A stretch of 64,000 bases of DNA, taken from Anoplolepis gracilipes (Eukaryota; Arthropoda; Insecta; Hymenoptera; Formicidae). Shown here piece after piece: positions 12,704 to 24,800 of this stretch; position 1 is the first letter of the stretch; each line of letters begins with the position of its first letter. The translations under genes and the position numbers were made by a program. Location: assembly GCF_047496725.1 (NCBI RefSeq), contig NC_132978.1:3773501-3837500 (forward strand). The letters are read 5' to 3'. The notes under the pieces are model-generated. The model was not told where the DNA came from. It made no database searches and saw only the letters and a program-made list of their open reading frames with translations.

Positions 12704-15700
12704 TCATTTCTTTTTAATAATCTTTTCTTTATAAATAACTAGAGAATTTTTAAATATTTTCTATTTTTTTTCATTTTAAGCAAACATTATGCTTAACATG
12801 CGCTTGTTTCATCTTTTGTTAAAAAATTCACCACCATTACTCTTGTATACATTGAAGTATGTATGCTGAACAATCTTCTCCTTCGCATTGTTTCTTCGTG
12901 AGGGCGACTTTATCTTTAAAGCACGTTAATAAAGAAAGGGAAGATAAGGGAAAATAGATAAATGATAAGACCTTTATGCAAATAATGTAAAAAATATTCG
13001 TATTGTCGTTCGAACGATAACACGCTACCGTAAAAAATTGCCATCGTTATACTATTCCTGGACAAAATCGAGCTCAAAGCGAGTGGCCTCTTTAAAACGA
13101 ATCACGGATATTGCTTCTATCCGTTGTACATCATTCTTTTCCTCTCTTTATCTCTTTCTCGTTTTTTCTCTTTTTCATATGATAATTGATTTTTCTCGTT
13201 CAATTATATCCCACGTTTATTGCAGAATGTTTGCAAAAATAGCTCCTTATCTTTGACCAAGATACATTGGTACTGCGTATTTATGTATGTAACGAGATTC
13301 GACGTATAGTATAATACAGATTACATTCAGAAAGAGATTTAAAAATCACATTATTACATTGATACTTGGATCGAATGGAGACTTTGTTATGATTTCTTCT
13401 ATACAATTAAATGTATATTATTGTGTATCTCCATATCTCGAATTAATATTTAAATATTGTTTAATATTTAAATATTAATTCGACGCGTTCAGCTCTTAAT
13501 TGCCTTCTTTCTAATTTAGTTGTAAATATTATTTATTTTTTACATTATTTTTATAAACTTTGAAACCGAATTATAAGTAGTGTCCAAGATATTATAAAGA
13601 GAAAATACATTATTTTATGAAAAAAAAAAATATTTTTTCATGAAATTTATATGTATCAATAAAATGAGTACAGAATAAAATAAATGTATGCTAAATGTAT
13701 ACAAGAATGAAAAAAATATCTAGGAAGGTTTATTTTCACATTTGTTCAGATACTGCTAAAATGCAAATAAACAGTAAATATAGCATTATGTACATTAGCA
13801 AAATGTAAAAATTATTTTAAATTCTTGGCAATTTTATTTTCTTAAAAATATGGGAAAAATAGATATATCTTTTGTATTTTATTGGCTTCTCTTTAAATTG
13901 TAGTTATTTCTAACTTTGACCGATTTACACTGATTGCGAACTTTTTCACTACCAAAAAATTTTTTGAGATACAATAGTTACAGTTACATATTTCCTACAT
14001 TACGATTTTTTTCTTTTAAAATATGTGATACGGCTTTTCTGTAGTTCAAAAGTTTTGTGTCATATAAACTGCTCTTGAGAGAATAAATGTTGTGAGCTTG
14101 TGAAGCTAAATAGAATCTATTTGAAGATAGTAATAAGAAAGATAAACGTTAGAGGATGTCGTATATGACGTTAACATCGTTGCGTTGAGTAATGTATTTT
14201 ATTCGTTTGTTTGCTTCTCAATCGTAGCTTCTATTCTACCGTTATTAAAACGTAGAAAATATTTAAAATTTTAAAGACATCTTTGCATCTCTGTAGAGAA
14301 ATAAGTCGACACAATATATTCTGTTATATTACAGCCTTCTTTAAATGAATTATATCTAATAAGCATCTAAGGTAGTAAGCAGATAAAAATAAACATGTTA
14401 ATTCTTCGATATTAGTTTTCTTTCAAAGAGTTGATAGTGACCTGGACAGTATCTAATTGTAACATTAATTTTTGTTAACATTTATATGTGGTTGTCTATT
14501 TTCAAGTTTGAATATTTTAAATAACAATTTAAGAAGTAATTTAATATGCTTTCAAGAAAAACAAAACTGATTTTAGATATATGTATACGTATAATGTGAA
14601 AAATAATGGGGAAATGTTAAATACCAAGGGATTGAAATATTGTCTGAAAAAATTAAGAAAACAAAATGAAACGAATCTTTTCATAATGTCAGACTTATTA
14701 GTTAGAGCAATTTGATAAGTATATTTGCAGAGAAATTTAAAAAATTAAAAAGATTGCAACATTTTAGTCATTATGGTTGTTACATAATACTAAATTTTTT
14801 CTGCAACTTTTAGCAATTAATGAAATAAAATAAAAATTTGTTAAAGATGCTTAGTATAAAAGTAAACACGCAATATAAAAATAATAATTTAATTAAAAAT
14901 AATAATTAAATGAATTGATTTCTTTTGCTCCTAAACATTGATATATGAGCTAGAAAGAGTTGAAATAGTCAAAAACTTTGTTATTTGTATTTTGTATAAT
15001 GCCTTTATAGCGATATTACAATAATGAAATCATTGACTCACAGATAGAAGCTTATATCTCTGGAAAACATCGAACGTTTTAAAAAAATTGAAAAGCAAGC
15101 ATTACAAAAGAGAGAGTGGAATATCCTACACAACTAAAGCAGTTTTTTTAGCAGGAAATAAAAACAGAATATCTTATATAAGCCTGATACATAACTTTCT
15201 TTACGGTAACAGTAACTTTATTTTTATCTATTATTATCTGCAATCTATAATTTTTTTACCTGTAATATATTGTAACACACTTTGATAAGGTTTCAAATGT
15301 ATTTTTCTTAAAATAATACTTTTTAGATTAATTTATATGATTACACGAAAACAAACTGATTAGACTAAAATTTTACATAAATATAAAATACATTATAAAC
15401 ATGCAACTCTTTTTTTACATGAAAAAAATATCATGATTTTTAAAAAAGTATGTAATATTGTAAGAAGTCAATATTATGCATGCAAAATTTGAAAATCATA
15501 GAGATATAATAGTTTTTCAGAAAAAAATTTCCTAATAATTCTGTTAAAAAAATTGAAAATTTAATTTTAATAAACTAATCCATAATTTGAATGGTGAACA
15601 TAATACGTGTATTTTATATATCTGTAAAATTTCAGTCAAATTTGTTTTCAAGAAATTATATGCAATCATTTTGAAAAACAGTTTCGAGAAAAACGCATTT

Positions 15701-16404
15701 ACAGTTTTGCAATAAGATTTAAGGTGGATAAGAGAAATTGAATTAATTTTTTTATAGTGTCAGAAGCTTTTAGCATTATATTTTCTATTGTGTAAGATAC
15801 ATTTTTTTCTCTCAAAACTTTATTGCTGGTAGTAGTCATTAACTCTGTGAGGTTTTATGTTTTTTCTTTTTTTTGACACATCGGAAATCATACAGTTCTT
15901 TCGATGTCTCATGTCGCATTAACATATGCTTTCAATAGTGTGATTCTTATTTAGATATTACTTCAATATTGACATATGACATTCATTGAAAACATGGATA
16001 GCTAAGATTTTGACTATTATATTTGTTTTTTACACATAACGTAAACGTCTAGGAGCAAATTAATAGATAAAAATATCATGTTTGATATTAATTAATTGTT
16101 GAAAAAATTTAATACGCAGTAGACTGACTGGATTATCAGAATTTTTTAAATTGTCCAGTTTCTTTGCAGTTTCTCTCGTATATGTCGTTTTCAATAATAA
16201 ATCCATTACCATAAAATTCTTTTCTATATTTTTTACTATATTTTGGCATTGAAATAATCTTATACAAAGCGTGACAGCATATATTAATCATTTCTTTTAG
16301 TTAATAACTGCATATATGAAAATACGACGGGAATATAAAATGTTTAAAAACATTTTTTAATGTGTGTGTGTATGTGTATTAAAAATCGTACAGACTTCAA
16401 AACA

Positions 16405-16409
<5 letters not shown>
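12704..16409. other. AT-rich non-coding DNA
   Basis: Nothing gene-like found. Short ORFs near 13038-13256 and 15088-15285 have lysine/isoleucine/phenylalanine-rich composition expected from AT-rich non-coding sequence and lack splice context. A palindrome TTTAAATATTGTTTAATATTTAAAT at about 13449 is explained by AT content. Confidence 0.5.

Positions 16410-16436
<27 letters not shown>
16410..16436. repeat. poly(A) tract
   Basis: An uninterrupted run of 27 A. No retroposon body with a recognisable 5' part was found upstream, so it is recorded only as a homopolymer. Confidence 0.9.
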
Positions 16437-16879
16437 CGGAATTATTTGCAGATGTATTCTGATCTTTATCTGTGTACGTGATGATTTCTCTTTTTATAAA
16501 TATAACTATAAAATATAACTTATACTAATTTTTAATTTTGTAAATTTTTCGGATTTTACTGAAATATTTAGATGCGAATTAAATAAAACATATTATCAGA
16601 ACTTTAAGAAAATATAATAAGAGAAAAAAATTCATCTTTTACTACTCGAAAAATTGAAACTCTTCCACCTGTTCTTAGCTTCATTAAAAGAAGCTTTCGA
16701 AGATACAAAGAAAAAACAGATTTGAAGATAACAGATTAGATTAGAGATTTCCAAAGATAACATGTTTATGTAAAAAAATAAGACGAGATTAAAGATCTTT
16801 GAAATGCTTAATAAATACTTTTATGTATTTAATGCTATAATATTTATGGGTTGAGTCATAGCCATATAATAGTACTTTA

Positions 16880-17119
16880 ATGCACATTTGCGAGCACGCT
16901 GCACCGCCGACTCGTGGACCAATGAGCGACCATCTCATCGGTCGGTCCGGAGTGCAATCGCGGACGTATAGCAGACGCGCGCAGCCGTCCGTTGGTAGCG
17001 ACGCCGTAGCCTGGTGATTCCCAACCTTCCACTTTAGTCTCGCACGTCGTTGAGGCAGGACGTGCTCCGTTCTTCGGCTCGCTATCGCGTATCAGGGTGC
17101 ACGCGCCAAGTGTATATAA
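16880..17119 (+). promoter_or_regulatory. TATA-type promoter P1
   Basis: After several kilobases of AT-rich DNA the composition rises sharply at about 16880 to a CG-rich block. It contains a CCAAT word inside GGACCAATGAGCG (about 16915-16927). The block ends in AAGTGTATATAACACC, whose TATATAA is at 17113-17119. A start about 30 bases downstream of the TATA box would fall near 17143. Directly downstream lies an ATG-free stretch ending in a perfect splice donor, as expected for a promoter followed by a non-coding first exon. The minus-strand ORF across this block is a composition effect. The strand is given by the TATA-to-donor order. Confidence 0.6.
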
Positions 17120-17142
17120 CACCTCTCACACAGCACGGAAAC

Positions 17143-17285
17143 TTGTTCCGATACTCGTGACAGATTGTAAATTATTAAAGTGTATCGTGACACTCGTTGA
17201 TCTTATTTGCAAATTACAAGATTGTCACCGTATTAAACCGACTTTGACGTATCGAGAAATCGCAATTTTTCGGTAGTACTCAGAG
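17143..17285 (+). other. probable non-coding first exon (5' UTR)
   Basis: The interval between the predicted start, about 30 bases after the TATA box, and the donor CAGAG/GTAAGTA at 17286 contains no ATG at all in about 143 bases. That fits a 5' UTR exon. The left border is estimated from TATA spacing and could shift by several bases. The downstream partner exon is unknown; candidates are the exon at 28689 or exons outside the window. A translation start would have to come from that later exon. Confidence 0.5.
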
Positions 17286-18350
17286 GTAAGTACGAGGAGA
17301 AAGAAACGGAGAGATGCGGGATATATATTATTTTATGTGTGAATTTTTAATAATCGAGATAAAACACACACACGGCGCGTTTAAAACAATTAATGCGATT
17401 TTTATTTTATATTATTTTTATTGTACAATGTAATTATTTTTTAATTACAGTACTCTCTTTTGAAACCATTACGTATTTTATTTTATAATTATTTAAAAAT
17501 TAATTATACTTATTGAATAAATAAGCAGTATTTTTATAATTTTATTTGTTTGTATTAAATATTTTTTATAATAAATTGATTAATTGTTAAATTAATTTGC
17601 TGCGCGTTTTCGCTATGCTATAATAAAATTGTCGATGTCACTCTCAAACGTTAGTTAAATAAATAATTTTTATTTGAATAACTAACATTAATATCCAAAA
17701 GCTCCCGTTTGTTTCATTACGTATGAACTGTCGCAATAAATAACTAATTATCATAATAAACCGCGGCGATTGTTGCATTTATGTACGGGCATTCACTCTA
17801 TTAAGAACATTATGTGCGCGTAGATGTTATGTTTATTTATGCGATAGTTAAATAAGCTGCGCTCACGAAATGATCTATGACGAGAGTTACAATGGCTGTT
17901 GGATGCGATTGCGTGCTAAAATAAAAGTGCGATAGAGAAAATGCGCGCTCCGATTTCGCGTCGCATGGTGCGATTTATTTTTCTGGGTCACCCGGCAACG
18001 AGAAAAGAGCTCTCGTGCGTTTTGGCGACGTGCTTCTAAGAGAAAAGACTTCTATGTATGAATTTAAAACACTAAACCTTTTGTGATAATATCGTGATAA
18101 TTACATTGTGCCTATATTACTTTCGTGTTCGAGCGTAGTCGTGATAAATACTTTGTTTCTCGAGTGATAAACAATTATCTTATCTATCTATCTATAGATG
18201 TCTTAATTCTATAGATATCTTAATTATTGCTGTCAATTATAATTAAATATTAAAAATGAAGCACTAATGTATTTTTCATTTAGTATCTTTTATTTAAGAT
18301 TAATGAGAATTCACGATTGTATTTTGTAGGTTTTCAGCAGGGCACTGTAT

Positions 18351-18396
<46 letters not shown>

Positions 18397-19361
18397 CAGT
18401 ATTCGAAAATCTGAGTATCTCTGAAATTAAATTTTAGGAAGTGAAGTTCACATGAAATTAAATTGATAGAGCTTTATCTATTTGAAAATTCAATTTCTTG
18501 ATTATTTGATATAATAGACTTAAAATTTTGATCTTAAATTGCTTTATAACTAGATCAGCACTTTATATATACTTCTATATATATTGAAAAGTTAAAATTT
18601 AAATTATTAAACTGTTATTTTTTGCTCTATAGTTATTTTTATTATATCATTCATTTTCATATCATGCAAATGGTCTTAACTTAACAAAAAGATTTGATCA
18701 CTTAATGTAATTTATTAATTATATAATTATTCCAGATTGTTATTGTAGTTATATTAAAACATGTGAATTAATAAATAAACATTCTTTAATTATTCTTTAT
18801 TTCTTTTTTAATTTTTCCGAAGAGAAACATAAAACATTAAAATTGATATTAAATTGAAATTGTGTGATTTTGCTGTTTTTATATATATACTTATGAGGCA
18901 TTTTTATTTGCTAATGTATATAGCTAAAAATTTACACACACATACTATTATTTACTTAAATTAATCGTTTATTATGAGAGAATTGCTTTCACATTTCGTG
19001 GATATTTCGTGGATTATTATCCCGCGCACTTTAGTCGCATCTGAAATGCTAATATCGACTGTTCGCCGGTTCGTCCTTGTAAGCAATGGTAAGTGACGAC
19101 CTTTGTTGCCTATGTAAACGCATATCCGGGCTTTATACAGTGCTGTCGTGTAAATTTGCATCGTTTAAACATGCACGTGTCAAATCGGAACGAATGTGTT
19201 CTCGGGAGAAATTTTACATGTGGCATAGAAATTAAAAAATGCGCCAAACTATAATAAAGAAATAGCATTATCATTTTTCAGACTTTATATTTTTTGTTAT
19301 AACTTTTTGGTAAAATGATCAAGTATTTAGATAATCTGAATATTTAAATGTTTTTTTGATA
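17286..19361. other. putative first intron: AT-rich DNA with a GC patch at 17760-18040
   Basis: Downstream of the donor the sequence returns to AT-rich, with CG-containing segments at about 17760-18040 (CCGCGGCGATTG, TGCGCGCTCCG) and 18990-19180 that may be regulatory. A donor-like GGTAAGTG is present at about 19087, but an acceptor and frame could not be defended. No coding exon is called. Confidence 0.35.
18351..18393. repeat. (GT)n microsatellite
   Basis: A TG dinucleotide run with a single TTTG interruption. Confidence 0.95.
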
Positions 19362-19650
19362 AATGTCTATAATAACTATTGGAGCGAAAAATCAATTTTT
19401 TTCAATACCAATCATACTACCATAGAAATGAAACGTATTAATGCTTTTAGGGAGGGGCAAGTCTTGTTTAAAAAATTATAAATAATAAAATTACATAAAT
19501 AAATTTATTAAACATTTTTCATTGAATTTATAACTTCTTAAACAAGACTTGCCCCTCCCTAAAAGCATTTATACATTTCATTTCTATGGTAGTTTTGTTG
19601 ATTGGTATTGAAAAAATTGATTTTTCGCTCCAGTAGCTATTATAGACATT
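19362..19650. mobile_element. TA-flanked long-TIR MITE, copy 2
   Basis: Same family as the element at 12453-12703. It begins AATGTCTATAATAACTATTG and ends in the inverted form, with TA on each side (19360-19361 and 19651-19652). Both arms are complete here and include GGGAGGGGCAAGTCTTGTTT and its reverse complement, giving TIRs of more than 110 bases around an AT-rich centre of about 50 bases. It lacks any transposase. The better arm match than in copy 1 suggests it is more intact or younger. Confidence 0.85.
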
Positions 19651-19652
19651 TA

Positions 19653-22000
19653 CCGTTTTTTTTTTTTTTATTTTTTTTTATTTTTTTTCATTTTTACTCA
19701 TACAGTTTGACAAAAAATTCTGGAAAACATTTACAAAGTGTTCGGTCATTATAAAATATTTAATGGTATACTTAATCAATTTGAAATCGATTGTTTTCTC
19801 TATGAAAATATTTGGACACAAGCTTTCAAATAATAATTATCAGTTAAGAAAACGAATTTTTGTAAACTAAGCTTTAGGCAAATAACATTACATTTTTTTA
19901 TTAATTTTATAGACTTTTACTTAATTAAAATTTATAATTTTTAACTATATGTAGACATGTAATATAAAACTAAACAAATTGTAAAAAATTGACTTTTGAT
20001 ATTTATGGAGGAAAAATTTATTTTAAATTAGACAAAGAAAATTTGTCATTAATAGAATAATAAGTAAACATTTGTACGAGCATCCGTACAATTAAACGAG
20101 CCATTTTAAATTTAAAAAAATGTACTTTATTACTTTAAGAGAACAATAATTATGTATATATAATTAATATTTTTTTAAACACTCAATAAATGTTACGAAA
20201 AAAATGAGAATGACGCACAAAAAACCAGTAAGATTACATTTCGAGAGAAAAATGTCTCAAAAAGATTAATAGTTTTGATACATACACATATAACAGTAAT
20301 AACGCATGACTTTGGAATTCTTGTGTAATAAGCAAGTGGTTTAATCTAAATGTTTGTCGAGTCAGGTATGCTTGTTGAAGTATAAGGCTCATAACTTGAA
20401 ATGAAACGCAGAAAATGCGAAGTTAACTTTAATATCAAATAAATATTTTCAATTACTTCCGGTATTATTGTTATTAAAATCATTTTTAATTTAACTGTAC
20501 ATTATATACATACGTATATAAAATACAAATATTTTAAAAGAAAATACAAAAATTACGTAACTATTTCGTAATTTCGCTAATTGCTTTCGAGACTAGTCGG
20601 AATATAAATGTAGTTCAATTAGGCAATTGACTTTCAAGGAGTTTATTCGTTTAATTGAAAAACTATCTGAACGTCGGTGCTTGAAGCTTCGACGAAAAAG
20701 ACGATGAGTTAAAGGATATATTTATATGATTATGTAACGTAATTTTTTAAATAACTGTTTCTTTCAAATTGCAGCTTTATTTCGTCTTGCTTGCCTAATG
20801 AAAGTACATAAAATAAATTGTTTTTTAGCGATTTATTTATGAAATTTCTGTACAGTAGATATTTCAATGTTTACATTATTCTGTATTTCTTTTATCTGTT
20901 GAATAATTTAACTTTGATGTCACTGAATACTTGATAAGCACTGTTTTTAAGTCATACAATGACCATGTAGTGTAGAGTTTTAAAGGGAAAAAAAAGATAA
21001 AAGCAATTTTTAAAGTTACATAAGAGTGACATATGTATTATTTTACTTTAGATGGAAAATGAAGCTTAAAAATATATAACTAAAATAAAGTTATTCTTTT
21101 TATAATATATACTATGATTATATATGCGTAACTTATATAATTTGTTTTAATAATTCTTTATTTTATATAATTTTGTTATTTTGAAAGATTATGTATTATA
21201 AAATATTTATGTATTTTATGTATTTTATGTATTTTAAAATAGTCGTCATGTTACGTTTTTAATGTAAACTATAGTATATTTTCAAATGAATGAAAAATCG
21301 ATGATTACAATATTTACGTTTTACTATACATTTTAATTAAATAGACAAAATTTCTGCGCTTTCTATGCATTTTTTTTAAGTTTTTGAAGTGATTGCAGAT
21401 GTTGCATAATTCATCAATACCATTTACATTCGCACTTTATACGAAATGCGAATAAACACAACACAAACAATGCGTGTGCGTCTTTTTACTACATTCCTTT
21501 TTAAAGAGCTGAAAGTACAGGCGAAAGAATGACATATTTTAACAAGTGAATCACAAACTGATTCGTTCGCTGAAATTTTTACTGTATTTTCTACGCGTTT
21601 AACGATTACATGTGTAATAATTCGCCATCGCAAATTAATCGCATTTATTCGGAACATTAACTTGACGCAAGTTTCGTTACAGCAGAATATTTTTCATTCA
21701 GTTATTTATTATCAGTACTACAGTTATCGCTTTAAATTAGTAAAGAAAAATTTATTTATCTTTTACATTTCAGCTAATATGCCGATGTAATATACCGATG
21801 TTTAGTGCTCTATATAATTTTTTGATAATCTATGCATACATGCATCGAGCATTGAGAGATATTTAGAGAAAGATTTTAATATCTTTTTAATATCCTTTTA
21901 ATATCTCTTTAATATTAAGAGTAAATGCTGAGTCAACATTTTTTTCTTTTTATTTTCTGGAGAAATTGTGATTTTGTCCGTGTAAAAAAGTCCGCTCTCT
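19653..22000. other. AT-rich non-coding DNA
   Basis: Mostly A/T with homopolymer runs (poly-T at 19657-19690). A short ATGTATTTT repeat lies near 21209-21236. ORFs here are short and AT-biased; none is called. Confidence 0.5.
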
Positions 22001-22271
22001 TATCATCACGTACCTTCACTCGCACAAAACGGCACGTCGTGTGTTCATGTCTCACGAAGGATATCTATTTTTCTGTCCATCCGTAAAAACGGAAAATTCC
22101 GGACGCGCGCGAGACGGATTTCTTTTTTTAACGGAAATGTAGAGAAAAGGGACAATGGATGGCAGATAAAAGGGGTCACACACTGGCCGGCTCTGTCGCC
22201 GAGTCCGTCAGAGTTCCGGATGATCGACTCGACGACGATTATAAAACCGAGAATAACAAGCGTATTTGTTC
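22000..22271 (+). promoter_or_regulatory. TATA plus initiator promoter P2
   Basis: A GC-richer block begins near 22000. TATAAAA lies at 22240-22246 and the arthropod-type initiator word TCAGC has its A at 22272, 32 bases after the first T of the TATA box, which is the expected spacing. The upstream block contains CACTGGCCGGCTCTG and several CGACG words. No clear downstream promoter element was identified. It could be an alternative start for the same + strand gene as P1 or the start of a non-coding transcript. Confidence 0.45.
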
Positions 22272-22380
22272 AGCTTGTACTTCCGGCGGTCTTCTTCCGA
22301 TTTTCGCTTATTTTACAATAGAGTGAATTTAATCAGACATTCTGATTTCCATTCAGTATATTCAGATTAAGAAATTAATG
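22272..22380 (+). other. possible first exon downstream of P2
   Basis: From the predicted initiator the sequence runs to AATG/GTAAAA at 22381, the first donor-like word. The only ATG lies at its very end (22378-22380). GTAAAA is a weaker donor than those elsewhere in the window, so the right border is uncertain. Confidence 0.2.
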
Positions 22381-24726
22381 GTAAAATATAAAAAGTGTCG
22401 TCTTTCATACGGAAATAATTTTTTCACGAGTTTTTTATTTAGCGAATTTTTTCTCTTTACCTATATTATGACCAAAAATTAAAAGTGTCTTTGCAAATAA
22501 TTCTCTCAAATGAAAATTCTGTTAGAATAAGAACTGCTTAAAATTACACGAAATTCTCTATCTCTCTCACGACGTGACTGCAGTCGCTGTTTTTCATCCG
22601 CATTTCTCCGACGTGACGCATGACTGGTATTTTTTTTCCGTATTTTTGCCGCTGTGAATTCCGCGTGTACGGAAACGCCGTGCGCTTTTCCGAACGGCAT
22701 CATAACGTCAATGACCGCGCGCGCCGAGATTTGCCAGTTCGTAGAACAAAAGGGTACAAAGCCCTTGCGAATGGCATGATTCGCGAGCTTTTTCGCATCA
22801 CACCGCTGCAATTCAATGCGTCCGCGAACGTTTATGTATACATACATACATGAGTTCATGCGCGTATAAAGGACAAACCGAAAGTCGTTACTTCTCGAAA
22901 AAGCTTTGCCTTTTTGTTCATGACTACATTCTACTGTAGTCTTTCTTGTTGAAGAGAACATCCTGATTTTTATTAAACCACCATAGTTGCGAGGCATATT
23001 AATATAATATAACTGTTGCATCGACAATCGCTGTTAATCGCTGTAATAGTTAATTTTGTACGTTAAATTGCGAAGTAGATAATGTCGAAGAAATGTTGCA
23101 CGAGTCGGCAGAAGAATCGTGAAAAGATAAGAAGGCAAGGAAAAGCTTTTTTTGCCATTTACTAAATTGGAACTCGCCTACTTTCGTTTTTTTTCTGGGA
23201 CGAGTACTCTGCGGCATTAAACTTGCTACTGTAAATCAAGCGCGGTGGAAGAAATCATCATCATCTTCCTCCTTTTCTGTGAGAGATATCTTACATCAAC
23301 CTGGTTTCTTGTTATAACTGATGTGAACGCAAAGTATTTTTCGTCACGTGCAAGGTTATCGGAATTCTTACTTTCAATATCTAGGCTTTCGGAGATAATG
23401 AGGGCTTAAAAATAATATTAATAAGTGTGCGCGCACTCTTAACTAATCTCTAACGTTCAAGTATCTCTTTGTTCGATGTCGCGTTATCGTTGATCGAAAA
23501 TATTCTAAATCTTTGTAGAACACGCGTTCTCGCGTATTTCTATATTTTTGATCTAAAGATTTTTTCTAGTACGCACTTGTGTATATATAGATATAAAATA
23601 TATACCGGCATGAGTAACGGGAAAGTCAATATGAGGTTATTACTTTATAGCGAACTCTTTCCTACATTAGCATAGCTGCGAGTAGCACGTGCCATTTCTG
23701 CCGCGATAAAAATGATGAAGATCTCGGCATGAATGTCAGAGAAATCGCGTAGAGAAGAAAGAAAGAGAGAGGAACTATCTTATCGGCGACGCTTGTACAA
23801 TGTTGTGATCAATGAATGAACGTGTCGTGATGCTTGCTTTACCGTATTGAATGAGCGTCTTTAATGGACTGCGCTTTTGGCAAAAATTCTCAACTATTCA
23901 GAGAAAGTAGTACAAGTTGCAATTCGAAAGTATCGTCCTGGAATGCAACGAGAAGTGGCATAGCCTGTCTACCGATTCAAAATATTTTGTCGAGGATTAT
24001 TAACATAATTCTCATTATTATTTGGACTTTATTCCTGATCTTTGTTCGAGAATGTTATTCATTCTTCCGACTCTTTGGACTTGTGGTAATAGTTTAATAT
24101 GTTGATTACCTTTTTATCTCGTTCTCTTTTTTTTATGCTTCTAATTTATTTCCAGTTCTATTAAAAACGATGTGCGAACGATTGATTCAAGTAAATGGAG
24201 CAATATTTCTTTTTATGATATATTGTTATCTAATATTTATCTCTTATTTATTTCTGAACGATAGCGATTCTCCTATAAAGGAATTCTGCTCATGCTATTG
24301 GCGTAATCTTGTAATCTTTCGATTCACGATAACGTAATGAGATTTTTAAGTTATCGTTTTCTGGGCATGAATTTCGACGCGTTCATCGTCATGAAATCCT
24401 CGTTTAATTCGAGTTCGCATAATTTGTTTTATAATTGAATGGGGCGCCGTCTACTTTTATTGAGTTAAAATAATCTCGAGACGAGAGCCGAGCGTCTGAA
24501 CTCGTCTTCTGTGATAAAATTTGATAAAATAGTTTTCGCATGTGGCAGTCAAGAAAGATTCATCCAGAGTTTGGTTTTGAAAACAATACGTCTAAAAGTT
24601 TTATTTTTATGACACGTGGAACGAGTGTGATACTTTTAATAAATAATCTCCTCTTGTCTTCTTCTCGAAGCTTTTTTTTAGGAATAAGGACAATTTTTTA
24701 TAAAAGAATAATAGAGTGAAATTACA
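22381..24726. other. GC-richer then AT-rich non-coding DNA
   Basis: About 22500-23050 and 23680-24500 are GC-richer than the average. The first contains a 173-codon open frame on the minus strand (22506-23027), the longest in the window. It shows no domain and no splice context, and its arginine-rich composition is what CG-rich non-coding sequence gives. The region may be regulatory. Nothing else gene-like was seen. Confidence 0.35.
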
Positions 24727-24800
24727 AAATTGATCAGTCTGTTCCATTTGTGTCTATTTTAAAAATTGATCAGTCTGTTCTATTTGTGTCTATTTTAAAA
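24727..24800. repeat. tandem repeat, 36-base unit, 2 copies
   Basis: The unit TTGATCAGTCTGTTCCATTT followed by GTGTCTATTTTAAAAA is repeated head to tail at 24730 and 24766, with a single C/T difference inside. This indicates a recent slippage or duplication. Confidence 0.9.

Noticed and set aside
16410..16436. Poly(A) tract as the tail of a retroposon or processed pseudogene
   Set aside because: No LINE/SINE body, RNA polymerase III boxes or target duplication could be recognised upstream.
16877..17122. 81-codon minus-strand ORF
   Set aside because: It covers the CCAAT/TATA promoter block; the sequence architecture reads on the other strand.
19020..19095. Possible exon ending at ATG/GTAAGTG
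   Set aside because: The acceptor is unconvincing and only one of three frames is open over a short length.
22506..23027. 173-codon minus-strand ORF, the longest open frame
   Set aside because: It lies in a CG-rich island, is arginine/serine-rich without a domain, has an overlapping + strand frame and shows no splice sites or promoter on that strand.
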